Under the pieces are notes generated by a model. It saw only the letters and a list, made by a program, of their open reading frames with translations. It ran no database searches and was not told the origin of the DNA. This document shows, piece after piece, positions 14,393-22,807 of a stretch of 64,000 bases of DNA (the first letter of the stretch is position 1; each line of letters opens with the position of its first letter). The position numbers were made by a program, and so were the translations under genes. The DNA comes from Azospirillum melinis. Lineage in GTDB: Bacteria > Pseudomonadota > Alphaproteobacteria > Azospirillales > Azospirillaceae. The DNA lies in the NCBI RefSeq assembly GCF_013340935.1, contig NZ_WHOS01000016.1, positions 62,001 through 126,000 of the forward strand, in the 5' to 3' direction.

Positions 14393-14872
14393 TTGGTCAG
14401 TCCCAAAGTCGAAATCTACGTCGATGCCGACGCCTGCCCGGTCAAGGCCGAGGTCTACAAGGTCGCCGGCCGCACCGGTTCCAAGGTCTGGCTGGTGGCC
14501 AATGCGCCGCTGCGCCTGCCGACGGAGTGCATGGCGGAACTGGTTGTGGTCAGCGACGGCTTCGACGCCGCCGACAACTGGATCGCCGACCATGCAGGCC
14601 CGACCGACATCGTGGTGACGGCGGACATCCAGCTGGCCGACCGCTGCGTGAAACGCAACGCGGTGGTGATCGGCCCGACCGGACGCCCCTTCACGCCCGA
14701 CAGCGTCGGCTCGGCGCTCGCCACCCGCGCCCTGATGCAGGATCTGCGCGACATGGGCGTGGTCAGCGGCGGCAACGCCCCGATGAGCCAGCGCGACAAG
14801 TCGCAGTTCCTCCAGACGCTGGACCAGGCGGTCCAGGCGCTGAAGGCGGGGCGGCGGCCGAAGTTCCGGTAG
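14393..14872 (+). CDS. YaiI/YqxD family protein (DUF188)
   Basis: A 159-residue cytoplasmic protein of the UPF0178/DUF188 family. Its hallmark YVDADACPVKAEVY at residues 9-22 and the acidic positions DGFDAADNWIAD and VVTADIQLADRC suggest a PIN-like nuclease fold; the biochemical role is unproven. A TTG start at 14393 is used, preceded by GGAGGA at proper distance; no ATG occurs before the conserved N-terminus. It diverges from ettA. Confidence 0.88.
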   Translation: MVSPKVEIYVDADACPVKAEVYKVAGRTGSKVWLVANAPLRLPTECMAELVVVSDGFDAADNWIADHAGPTDIVVTADIQLADRCVKRNAVVIGPTGRPFTPDSVGSALATRALMQDLRDMGVVSGGNAPMSQRDKSQFLQTLDQAVQALKAGRRPKFR

Positions 14873-15014
14873 GCGGGCGCCGCGCTGTCCCGGCACCTTC
14901 GCGGCATGCCTGATGTTTTCCCTTTTCTCGTGCATCAACCCCAGAAACCACTCGTTAAGAATATCTGTTCAATCTGTTTTAACAACCGAAAGGCAGAACA
15001 CAGAGGAATGGAGA

Positions 15015-15647
15015 ATGGCGGCGTTAACTGAGTCAACGATCCATCAAGCCCTGGATTGGGCTTATGATAAAGCTGTCAACGGTGTTCCCGGACTTGATAG
15101 CGCTGTCGAATTGGCTGCGGAGTACGCCAAGCAGGATGGAACTCTATATGATCAAGCCAATGCGTTGATCCGCTGGCAGATAGCCAAATGCGCGACATCC
15201 GGATTTGTGACCGGCCTTGGGGGATTGATGACTCTCCCGGTCGCAATTCCCGCCAATATTACATCAGTCCTCTATGTTCAAGTAAGAATGATCGCAGCTC
15301 TTGCTCATCTGGGCGGACACGATATCAAGGACGACCGGGTCAAAACGCTCGTCTACACCGCACTATGCGGGAATGCCGCACTTCCGGTTTTGAAAGAAAT
15401 CGGCGTTAAAGTCGGGACCAAAGTAACGCAGAAAATGATACAAAGCATATCAAGGGAAGTTATTATATCTATTAATAAAACAGTTGGCTTTCGCCTTCTT
15501 ACGAAATTCGGCTCCACAGGCGTCATAAATTTGGGAAAAGCCATACCACTGGTTGGCGGAATTGTAGGCGGCACCGTCGATGGCGTTGCCACCAACACCA
15601 TCGGCAATGTCGCTCGCGACCTGTTTATTGCTCAACAGACCGCGTAG
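15015..15647 (+). CDS. EcsC-family protein, low G+C
   Basis: A 210-residue protein resembling the EcsC family. Glycine-rich amphipathic segments are prominent: KCATSGFVTGLGGLMTLPVAIPANITS near residue 70, NLGKAIPLVGGIVGGTVDGVATNTIG near the C-terminus. The name comes from Bacillus EcsC, whose molecular role is unclear. Base composition is plainly lower in G+C than both neighbours, and codons such as ATA and TTA that are rare nearby occur repeatedly, which suggests recent acquisition. ATG at 15015 follows GGAATGGAG; upstream codons in frame are not family-like. It is followed directly by a terminator. Confidence 0.75.
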   Translation: MAALTESTIHQALDWAYDKAVNGVPGLDSAVELAAEYAKQDGTLYDQANALIRWQIAKCATSGFVTGLGGLMTLPVAIPANITSVLYVQVRMIAALAHLGGHDIKDDRVKTLVYTALCGNAALPVLKEIGVKVGTKVTQKMIQSISREVIISINKTVGFRLLTKFGSTGVINLGKAIPLVGGIVGGTVDGVATNTIGNVARDLFIAQQTA

Positions 15648-15654
15648 TATTAAA

Positions 15655-15690
15655 GGGAGGCGTCGCTTTTCGAGGCCTCCCTCGTTTTTT
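15655..15690. terminator. Rho-independent terminator after the EcsC-like gene
   Basis: A 7-bp stem GGGAGGC/GCCTCCC with a 13-base loop and a following TCGTTTTTT. The T-run reaches into the stop codon of the convergent dehydrogenase gene. Confidence 0.8.
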
Positions 15691-17092
15691 ACACCCGCAC
15701 CACCTTGCCCGGGTTCAGCAGATTGTCCGGATCGAAGGCGCGCTTCAGGTCGCCCATGACGCCGAAGGCCTCGCCGGTCTCCTGCTCCAGGAAGGCCATC
15801 TTGCCGTAGCCGATGCCGTGCTCGCCGGTGCAGGTGCCGCCCATCTCCAGCGCACGGGTCACCATCTTGTCGGCAAGGCGCTGCGCCTCCGCCAGCTCCG
15901 CCGGGTTCTCCGGGTCGAGGACATAGACGAGGTGGAAGTTGCCGTCGCCGACATGGCCGACCATCGGGGCCAGCATGTTGGACACCGCCAGATCCTGCTT
16001 GGTCTCCAGAATGCAGTCGGCAAGCCGCGAGATCGGCACGCAGACGTCGGTCGGCCAGCCCTTCGACCCCGGACGCAGGGCCAGTGCCGCGTAATAGGCG
16101 TCGTGCCGGGCCTGCCACAGCTTCGAGCGGTCCTCCGGCCGGGTGGCCCAGGCAAACTCCATCCCGCCATGCTCGGCGGCGATGGCGGCGACCATCTCCG
16201 CCTGCTCCTTCACCCCGGCCTCGGTGCCGTGGAATTCGAAGAACAGGGTCGGGGCGACGGCGTAGTCGAGCTTGGAGTATTTGTTGACGGCGTCGATCTG
16301 CACCTCGTCCAGCAGTTCGATGCGGGCGACCGGCACGCCGACCTGGATGGTCTGGATCACCGTGTCGACGGCGCCCTTGATGGTCTGGAAGGCGCAGACC
16401 GCGGACGAAATGGCTTCCGGGATGCCGTAGAGCTTCAGCGTCACCTCGGTGATGATGCCGAGCGTGCCTTCGGAGCCGACGAACAGCCGGGTCAGGTCAT
16501 AGCCGGCCGCCGACTTGCGCGCACGCCCGCCGGTCTTGATGACGCGGCCGTCGGCCAGCACCACGGTCAGCCCCAGCACATTCTCGCGCATCGTGCCGTA
16601 GCGCACGGCGTTGGTGCCGCTGGCCCTGGTCGCCGACATGCCGCCCAGCGAGGCGTTGGCACCGGGATCGATGGGGAAGAACAGGCCGGTGTCGCGCAGA
16701 TGCTCGTTCAGCTGCTTGCGGGTCACACCGGCCTGGACGGTCACGTCCAGATCCTCCGGGCTGACCCGCAGGATCTGCTGCATGCCCGACAGGTCGATGG
16801 TGATGCCGCCGGCCAGCGCCGCGATGCCGCCCTCCAGCGAGGTGCCGGTGCCGAAGGGGATGATCGGCAGCTTGTGCTTCGCGCAGATCTTCACGATCGC
16901 GCTGACCTCTTGGGTCGAATTGGCGAAGGCGACGCCGTCCGGCGGGAAGGGCGTGTGATAGGACTCGTCCTTGCCGTGATGCTCGCGCACCGGCAGGGAG
17001 GTGGTGAACCGGTCGCCCAGCAGAGCCGACAGCTCGGCCCGGGCCTCCTCGGTCAGGGCCGCGCGCGGCTGGGTGGTGGCGATGACGGTCAT
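15689..17092 (-). CDS. FAD-linked oxidase, D-lactate dehydrogenase (cytochrome) type
   Basis: A 467-residue flavoprotein of the GlcD/LDHD group, which oxidises D-2-hydroxyacids such as D-lactate and passes electrons to the respiratory chain. The PCMH-type FAD domain (about residues 45-225) contains PIIPFGTGTSLEGGIAAL, VQAGVTRKQLNEHL and FPIDPGANASLGGMSATRASGTNAVRYG. The C-terminal FAD-oxidase domain ends with TGEHGIGYGKMAFLEQE, whose His region is catalytic in the family, and FDPDNLLNPGKVV. No Fe-S or membrane segment is seen. ATG at 17092 is preferred over one ten codons upstream. The exact substrate (D-lactate, glycolate or another hydroxyacid) cannot be settled by sequence. It diverges from the aco operon. 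Confidence 0.88.
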   Translation of the reverse strand: MTVIATTQPRAALTEEARAELSALLGDRFTTSLPVREHHGKDESYHTPFPPDGVAFANSTQEVSAIVKICAKHKLPIIPFGTGTSLEGGIAALAGGITIDLSGMQQILRVSPEDLDVTVQAGVTRKQLNEHLRDTGLFFPIDPGANASLGGMSATRASGTNAVRYGTMRENVLGLTVVLADGRVIKTGGRARKSAAGYDLTRLFVGSEGTLGIITEVTLKLYGIPEAISSAVCAFQTIKGAVDTVIQTIQVGVPVARIELLDEVQIDAVNKYSKLDYAVAPTLFFEFHGTEAGVKEQAEMVAAIAAEHGGMEFAWATRPEDRSKLWQARHDAYYAALALRPGSKGWPTDVCVPISRLADCILETKQDLAVSNMLAPMVGHVGDGNFHLVYVLDPENPAELAEAQRLADKMVTRALEMGGTCTGEHGIGYGKMAFLEQETGEAFGVMGDLKRAFDPDNLLNPGKVVRV

Positions 17093-17254
17093 GGGTGTTG
17101 TCCTCCCCGGTCGATGAGTCATTCGGATGGTTCATTGGTATGACCAAGGGAGGCTAAAGCGGCAGGCAAGCCCTTGGCAAGACTGGCGCCGCGCAGGGGT
17201 GGAATGCCAGGGCGCCACAGGTTGGCCGCGATCTCACGCAAGAGGCGCCACACC

Positions 17255-17296
17255 TGTTGCACCGGCGGCGCAACAGTCCCTGCAACACCTGTTGCA
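17255..17296. promoter_or_regulatory. Inverted-repeat activator sites upstream of the aco promoter
   Basis: Two dyads built on the same half-site: TGTTGC-N9-GCAACA at 17255-17275, and TGCAACA-N2-TGTTGCA at 17281-17296. They lie about 65-110 bp upstream of the sigma-54 promoter, the usual distance for an enhancer-binding protein. By analogy with known acetoin operons the protein would be AcoR; no acoR gene is in the window. Confidence 0.75.
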
Positions 17297-17361
17297 ACGC
17301 CCCACCCCGCCGCATCGCCTTGAACCGTTGAAAATCAAGAAAATCCGCTGAACTGACCATC

Positions 17362-17377
17362 TGGCACGGCGGTTGCT
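17362..17377 (+). promoter_or_regulatory. Sigma-54 (-24/-12) promoter of the aco operon
   Basis: TGGCACGGCGGTTGCT matches the -24/-12 consensus TGGCAC-N5-TTGC exactly, with GG and GC ten bases apart. The -12 GC lies about 62 bp before the TTG start of acoX. Confidence 0.9.
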
Positions 17378-17437
17378 TTTACCCCCTCGAACCGCGTGTC
17401 GATCAACGGCGCGCCGCATTGAGGGGGAGACGCCATC

Positions 17438-18517
17438 TTGGCTCCGGTCGTCGGCATCGTCGCCAATCCGGTTTCAGCCCGCGACATCCGCCGGGTCGTC
17501 GCCAACGCCACCAGCCTGCAGATCGCCGACCGGGCGAACATCCTGCTGCGGGTGCTGGCGGCGCTGCACGCCTGCGGCGTCCGCGACGTGCTGATGATGC
17601 CGGAGAATGGCGGCATCCGCGCCCATGTCGAGCGCGGCCTGATGCGGGCCAGGGGGAGTGGCGCCTCGCGCGGCGAGGACATCTATCCCGCCCTCCACAC
17701 CGTCTCCATGCCGGTCACCGGCACCGTCGCCGACACCCACCGCGCCACCGCGGAGATGCGGCGGGCCGGCGTGTCGGCCCTGGTGGTGCTGGGCGGCGAC
17801 GGCACCCACCGGGCGGTGGCGGCCGAATGCGGAACGGTGCCCATCGCCGGCATCTCCACCGGGACCAACAACGCCTTCCCCGAACACCGTGAGCCGACGA
17901 TCACCGGGCTCGCCACCGGGCTGGCGGTCACCGGCCGGGTGCCACCGCACATCGCCTTTGCCGCCAACAAGCGCATCGACGTGTCCCTCGTCAGCGGGGC
18001 GAACGGCGGCGCGGTGACCGAGATGGCTCTGGTCGATGTCGCCCTGGTGACGGAACGCTACATCGGCGCCCGCGCCCTGTGGCGGACCGAAAATTTCCGC
18101 GAACTCTACGTCACCTTCGCCGACCCCGAGGTGATCGGCATGTCGGCCATCGCCGGCCTGCTGGAACCCGTCGACCGCGACGAGAGCGGCGGTCTGATGG
18201 TGCGGCTGTCACCGGATGGCACCTGCCGCAAGGGCATCACCACCCTCAACGCCCCCATCGCGCCGGGAATGATGGCCCGGGTCGGCGTCACCGACTGGCG
18301 CCGCATGCCGGCCGGCGTGGCCTTCGTGCCGGAGGTCACCGCCGGCTCGGTCGCGCTGGATGGCGAACGCGAGCTGTCCTTCACCGAACGCGACCGTCTG
18401 TCCCTGACGCTCAGGGACGACGCCTTCCGCACGGTCAACGTCGCCGCAGTGATGCGGCACGCCGGCCAGAACCGGCTGCTGACCGGCACCCCGGTGCCCG
18501 TCACATCCGCCTTCTAA
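17438..18517 (+). CDS. acoX: AcoX, ATP-NAD kinase-like acetoin catabolism protein
   Basis: A 359-residue protein of the AcoX branch of the NAD-kinase/diacylglycerol-kinase fold. Residues 1-15 (APVVGIVANPVSARDIRR) and the nucleotide-binding motif VVLGGDGTHRAVA with ISTGTNNAFPE define the family. AcoX is the conserved first gene of acetoin dehydrogenase operons, but its function is not established. The TTG at 17438 follows GAGGGGGAG at proper distance; no ATG fits. It is first behind the sigma-54 promoter, 32 bp before acoA. Confidence 0.92.
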   Translation: MAPVVGIVANPVSARDIRRVVANATSLQIADRANILLRVLAALHACGVRDVLMMPENGGIRAHVERGLMRARGSGASRGEDIYPALHTVSMPVTGTVADTHRATAEMRRAGVSALVVLGGDGTHRAVAAECGTVPIAGISTGTNNAFPEHREPTITGLATGLAVTGRVPPHIAFAANKRIDVSLVSGANGGAVTEMALVDVALVTERYIGARALWRTENFRELYVTFADPEVIGMSAIAGLLEPVDRDESGGLMVRLSPDGTCRKGITTLNAPIAPGMMARVGVTDWRRMPAGVAFVPEVTAGSVALDGERELSFTERDRLSLTLRDDAFRTVNVAAVMRHAGQNRLLTGTPVPVTSAF

Positions 18518-18549
18518 TCATCAAACACCAATCAGGGAGAAAACACCTC

Positions 18550-19533
18550 ATGGCCCAGAATCCCTTCCCCCTCGGCAAGGACGAGCTGCTGAAGGCCTAC
18601 CGCACCATGCGGACGATCCGCGAGTTCGAGGAGCGGCTGCACGTCGATTTCGCCAAGGGCGACATCCCCGGCTTCGTCCACCTCTATGCCGGCGAGGAGG
18701 CCTGCGCCACCGGCATCATGATGCACCTGAACGACAACGACCGCATCGCCTCGACCCACCGCGGCCACGGCCACTGCATCGCCAAGGGCGTCGATGTCCA
18801 CGCGATGATGGCGGAGATCTACGGTCGCAGCACCGGCGCCTGCCGGGGCAAGGGCGGGTCGATGCACATCGCCGACCTGTCCAAGGGCATGATGGGCGCC
18901 AACGGCATCCTCGGCGCCGGCGCGCCGTTGATCTGCGGGGCGGCACTGGCGGCCAAGGTGCGCGGCGACCGCGGCGTCGGCATCACCTTCGTCGGCGATG
19001 GCGCCTCCAACCAGGGCACCTTCCTGGAGAGCCTGAACCTCGCCGCGGTGTGGAACCTGCCGGTGGTCTTCGTGGTAGAGAACAACGGCTATGCCGAATC
19101 CACCGCGATGGAATGGGCGGTGTCCTGCGACAGCTATGTCGACCGCGCCACCGGCTTCGGCATGCCGGGCGTCACGGTGGACGGCACCGACTTCTTCGCG
19201 GTGTACGAGGCGGCCGGCGAGATCATCCGCCGCGCCCGCGACGGCGGCGGCCCAGCCCTGCTGGAATGCAACATGGTCCGTTTCTACGGCCATTTCGAGG
19301 GCGACGCCCAGACCTACCGCGCCAAGGGCGAGCTGGAGGCGATCCGTGCGTCCCGCGACTGCCTGACCATCCTGTCGGAGCGCGTGATCGAGGCCGGGGT
19401 GATCGGCCGCGACGAGCTGCAGGCCATCGACCGCGAGGTGAACGCGCTGATCGAGGACGCCACGCGCGCCGCCAAGGCCGCCCCGCTGCCCACGCCGGAC
19501 GACCTGCTGCGCGACGTCTACGTCGCCTACTGA
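18550..19533 (+). CDS. acoA: Acetoin dehydrogenase E1 component, alpha subunit
   Basis: TPP-dependent E1 alpha subunit that, with AcoB, cleaves acetoin to acetaldehyde and an acetyl group passed to AcoC. The 327 residues have the E1-alpha signature: YRTMRTIREFEERLH, GFVHLYAGEEACATGIM, the phosphate-binding STHRGHGHCIAKG, CRGKGGSMHIAD, and the TPP/Mg motif GDGASNQGTF ending in NN (VVENNGYAES). Genome context (acoX before it, acoB and acoC after it) argues for acetoin rather than pyruvate. ATG at 18550 follows AGGGAGA. A 24-bp direct duplication straddles its stop codon. Confidence 0.94.
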   Translation: MAQNPFPLGKDELLKAYRTMRTIREFEERLHVDFAKGDIPGFVHLYAGEEACATGIMMHLNDNDRIASTHRGHGHCIAKGVDVHAMMAEIYGRSTGACRGKGGSMHIADLSKGMMGANGILGAGAPLICGAALAAKVRGDRGVGITFVGDGASNQGTFLESLNLAAVWNLPVVFVVENNGYAESTAMEWAVSCDSYVDRATGFGMPGVTVDGTDFFAVYEAAGEIIRRARDGGGPALLECNMVRFYGHFEGDAQTYRAKGELEAIRASRDCLTILSERVIEAGVIGRDELQAIDREVNALIEDATRAAKAAPLPTPDDLLRDVYVAY

Positions 19534-19558
19534 GGCCACGTCTACGTCGCCTACTGAG
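19514..19558 (+). repeat. 24-bp tandem duplication over the acoA stop codon
   Basis: ACGTCTACGTCGCCTACTGA occurs at 19514 and again at 19538, 24 bases apart, so the last seven codons and stop of acoA are repeated in frame after the real stop. It looks like a simple slippage or duplication event and does not alter the protein. Confidence 0.9.
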
Positions 19559-19600
19559 CCAACCCCAATCCAAGAGACGCGAAACGCGCGGAGGAAACAC

Positions 19601-20635
19601 ATGTCCCGCAAGATCAGCATGAAGCAGGCGATCAACGAGGCCCTGGACCTGGAGATGCGCCGCGACCCCACCGTCATCGTCATGGGCGAGGACATCGTCG
19701 GCGGCACCGGCGCCCAGGGCGAGGACGACGCCTGGGGCGGCGTGCTGGGCGTCACCAAGGGGCTGTACGCCAAGCATGGCGACCGGCTGATGGACACGCC
19801 GCTGTCGGAATCCGCCTATATCGGTGCCGCCGTCGGCGCTGCCGCCTGCGGGCTGCGCCCGGTGGCCGAGCTGATGTTCCTCGACTTCATGGGCGTCTGC
19901 TTCGACCAGATCTTCAACCAGGCCGCCAAGTTCCGCTACATGTTCGGCGGCAAGGCGGAGACGCCGGTGGTGATCCGCGGCATGGTCGGCGCCGGCTTCC
20001 GCGCCGCCGCCCAGCATTCGCAGATGCTCACCCCGCTGTTCACCCACATTCCGGGGCTGAAGGTGGTCTGCCCCAGCAACGCCTATGATGCCAAGGGCCT
20101 GCTGATCCAGTCGATCCGCGACAACGATCCGGTCATCTTCTGCGAGCACAAGAACCTCTACGGCCTGGAATGCGAGGTTCCGGCCGAGAGCTACGCCATT
20201 CCCTTCGGCGAGGCGAACGTGCTGCGCGACGGCGACGACGTGACCATCGTCAGCTACGGCCTGACCGTCCACCGCGCGATGGAGGCGGCGGCGGCGCTGG
20301 CGAAGGACGGCACCGAGGCCGAAGTCATCGACCTGCGCACCCTGTCGCCCATCGACTGGGACACCATCGTCGAGAGCGTGGAACGCACCGGCCGGCTGGT
20401 GGTGGTGGACGAGGCGCATCCGCGCTGCAACCTCGCCACCGACATCGCAGCCTTCGTCGGCCAGAACGCCTTCGGCGCGCTGAAGGCCGGCATCCAGATG
20501 GTGACGGCGCCGCACACCCCGGTGCCCTTCGCGCCGTCGCTGGAGGATCTGTATGTCCCCAGCGCCGACAGCATCGCCAGCGCCGTCAAGCGCACCCTGT
20601 CGCCCAAGGGCGCATCGCCGCGGATCGCGGCGTAA
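19601..20635 (+). CDS. acoB: Acetoin dehydrogenase E1 component, beta subunit
   Basis: The 344-residue partner of AcoA. It has the transketolase-like pyrimidine domain (MKQAINEALDLEMRRD, VIVMGEDIVGGTGAQGE, DTPLSESAYIGAAVGAA, LRPVAELMFLDFMGVC) and the C-terminal domain IVSYGLTVHRAMEAA with DLRTLSPIDWDTI. ATG at 19601 follows a clear GGAGG site. It starts 67 bp after acoA. Confidence 0.94.
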   Translation: MSRKISMKQAINEALDLEMRRDPTVIVMGEDIVGGTGAQGEDDAWGGVLGVTKGLYAKHGDRLMDTPLSESAYIGAAVGAAACGLRPVAELMFLDFMGVCFDQIFNQAAKFRYMFGGKAETPVVIRGMVGAGFRAAAQHSQMLTPLFTHIPGLKVVCPSNAYDAKGLLIQSIRDNDPVIFCEHKNLYGLECEVPAESYAIPFGEANVLRDGDDVTIVSYGLTVHRAMEAAAALAKDGTEAEVIDLRTLSPIDWDTIVESVERTGRLVVVDEAHPRCNLATDIAAFVGQNAFGALKAGIQMVTAPHTPVPFAPSLEDLYVPSADSIASAVKRTLSPKGASPRIAA

Positions 20636-20755
20636 GAGACCGGCTTCACACCACACAGCACGCACGAGCCGCCCCGCTCCCTCATTCCCGCCTGCGCGGG
20701 AGTGACGGGAGGGGTGCGCGCCAAGCAAAAAAGCATTCCCAGGAGACCGAGTTCC

Positions 20756-21880
20756 ATGTTGAACGAGCGCATCAAGCCCATCGTCATGCCGAAATGGGGC
20801 CTGTCCATGTCGGAGGGCAAGGTCACCGGCTGGCTGAAGCGGCCGGGATCCACCATCTCCATCGGCGATGAGCTGCTGGAGGTCGAGACCGACAAGATCA
20901 CCAATGTGGTCGAGGCGGGCGAAACCGGCGTGCTGCGCCGTGTGCTGGGCGAACCCGGCACCGTCTATCCGGTCAAGGCGCTGATCGCCGTGCTGGCCGA
21001 ACCCGACGTGCCGGACGACGACATCGACGCCTTCATCAACTCCTATGCCGTCCCGGCCAGCGAAGACGACGGCGAGGCCGAAGCCGGCCCGCAATACCAC
21101 ACCGCCGAAACCCCGGCCGGCACCATCCGCTATGCCAAGCGGGGTGAAAGTGGGCCGACCGTCCTGCTGGTCCACGGCTTCGGCGGCGATCTCGACAACT
21201 GGCTGTTCACCATCGACGCGCTGGCGGAGAAGGCCACCGTCTATGCGCTCGACCTGCCCGGCCACGGCCAGTCGAACAAGCAGATCGCCGACCCCAGCCT
21301 GTCCGGCCTGTCGAAGGCGGTGCTGGGCTTCCTCGACACGGTCGGGGTGGAGCGCGCCCATTTCGTCGGCCACTCGATGGGCGGTGCGGTGTCGATGCGC
21401 ACGGCGCTCGACGCGCCGGGGCGGGTGGCGTCGCTGTCGCTGATCGCGTCGGCCGGTCTCGGCGAGCAGATCGACCACGGCTACATCCAGGGTTTCGTCG
21501 GTGCGACATCGCGCCGCGACCTGAAACCGGTCCTGGAGACGCTCTTCGCCGACCGTGGCCTTGTCAGCCGCCAGATGATTGACGACCTCCTGAAGTACAA
21601 GCGGCTGGACGGCGTGGACGAGGCACTGCGGGCGCTGTCGGCCTCGCTGTTCGCCGAGGGCCGGCAGGCCAGCGTGCTCGCCTCCGGCATCGCCGATGCC
21701 AGGACGCCGACGCTGGTGGTGTGGGGCGAGGAGGATCGCGTCATCCCCGCCGACCATGCCCAGGCGCTGGCGAACACGGCACAGGTCGCCGTCATCCCCG
21801 GCGCCGGCCACATGGTGCAGATGGAGGCGGCCGGCAAAGTGAACGCGCTGCTGAAGGACCACATCGCCAAGGCGGACTGA
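20756..21880 (+). CDS. acoC: Acetoin dehydrogenase E2: lipoyl domain fused to an alpha/beta hydrolase
   Basis: A 374-residue AcoC-type protein. Residues about 8-85 are a lipoyl domain (MPKWGLSMSEGKVTGWLK), with the lipoylated Lys47 in VETDKITN. A short acidic linker leads to an alpha/beta-hydrolase domain, about residues 115-374, with oxyanion-side VLLVHGFGGDLDNW and nucleophile Ser207 in GHSMGGA. This differs from pyruvate-dehydrogenase E2, which has a CAT domain, and is the typical arrangement in acetoin operons. ATG at 20756 follows AGGAGA. The intergenic gap before it is about 120 bp. Confidence 0.94.
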   Translation: MLNERIKPIVMPKWGLSMSEGKVTGWLKRPGSTISIGDELLEVETDKITNVVEAGETGVLRRVLGEPGTVYPVKALIAVLAEPDVPDDDIDAFINSYAVPASEDDGEAEAGPQYHTAETPAGTIRYAKRGESGPTVLLVHGFGGDLDNWLFTIDALAEKATVYALDLPGHGQSNKQIADPSLSGLSKAVLGFLDTVGVERAHFVGHSMGGAVSMRTALDAPGRVASLSLIASAGLGEQIDHGYIQGFVGATSRRDLKPVLETLFADRGLVSRQMIDDLLKYKRLDGVDEALRALSASLFAEGRQASVLASGIADARTPTLVVWGEEDRVIPADHAQALANTAQVAVIPGAGHMVQMEAAGKVNALLKDHIAKAD

Positions 21881-21975
21881 GGAGGCCAGCTCCCTCCCCG
21901 CCCCTTTCCCCGGTTCCCGAACCCTTCGCCACCGGCGCGCAGGCTGTCCGCCAGCGCGCCGGCAGGAGACCGTTC

Positions 21976-22761
21976 ATGCCCGATCTCAAGGACAAGTGCA
22001 TCATCGTCACCGGCGCCGGCCGCGGCATCGGCGCCACCATCGCCCGCGCGCTGGCCGCCGACGGTGCCAAGCTGACCATCGCCGACCGCAACGCGGCCGA
22101 CGCCCAACAGGTCGCCGAAGCCATCCGTGCCGCCGGTGGCAGCGCCATTGCCGTCACCGTCGATGTCCGCGACCGCGCCGCCGTCCGCCGCATGATCGAC
22201 GAGACGGTGAAGGCCCATGGCCGGCTCGACGTTCTCTTCAACAATGCCGGCATCGCCCAGACCAAGCCCTTCCTCGACATCACCGAGGACGACTGGCACA
22301 CGCTCAACGACGTCAACGCGCTTGGCGTGCTGATCGGCATGCAGGAAGCCATCAAGACGTTCCGGAAACAGGGCGGCGGCGGCAAGATCGTCAACACCGC
22401 CTCCATCGCCGGCAAGCAGGGCTACGAGCCGCTGGCCCATTACTCCGCCAGCAAATTCGCCGTGGTGGCCCTGACCCAGGCCGCCGCCCGCGGCTTCGGC
22501 AAGGACGGCATCACCGCCAACGCCATCTGCCCCGGCGTGGTGGCGACCGAGATGTGGAAGATCATCGACCAGGGCTTCCGCGACACCGGCATCACCAAGT
22601 CGGAGAACGAGGCCTTCGACATGTTCGCCGCCGGCGCCGTGCTGGGCCGGCCGTCGCGCCCCGACGATCTGGTCGGTGTCGCCCGCTTCCTCGCCTCGTC
22701 CGACAGCGACTTCATGACCGGCCAGTCCCTTCTGGTCGATGGCGGGATGGTGTTCGCCTGA
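21976..22761 (+). CDS. Short-chain dehydrogenase, probable acetoin(diacetyl) reductase / butanediol dehydrogenase
   Basis: A 261-residue classical SDR. The N-terminal Rossmann motif is TGAGRGIGATIARALAADGA, the catalytic segment NNAGIAQTKPF comes in the middle, and the active-site YSASK lies before FAVVALTQAAARG. Length and context point to interconversion of diacetyl, acetoin and 2,3-butanediol with NAD(H). The N-terminus MPDLKDKCIIVTGAG is chosen at 22-codon-typical distance from the glycine motif; ATG at 21976 follows GGCAGGAG. It lies inside the aco operon, before the zinc butanediol dehydrogenase. Confidence 0.88.
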   Translation: MPDLKDKCIIVTGAGRGIGATIARALAADGAKLTIADRNAADAQQVAEAIRAAGGSAIAVTVDVRDRAAVRRMIDETVKAHGRLDVLFNNAGIAQTKPFLDITEDDWHTLNDVNALGVLIGMQEAIKTFRKQGGGGKIVNTASIAGKQGYEPLAHYSASKFAVVALTQAAARGFGKDGITANAICPGVVATEMWKIIDQGFRDTGITKSENEAFDMFAAGAVLGRPSRPDDLVGVARFLASSDSDFMTGQSLLVDGGMVFA

Positions 22762-22807
22762 CCGTCCCGACCGCTCGCCCACAACGATAAAACCGGAGGA
22801 CAACACC

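Noticed and set aside
19223..21862. 879-codon minus-strand frame across acoA, acoB and acoC
   Set aside because: Shadow of three clear genes; composition like other antisense frames here.
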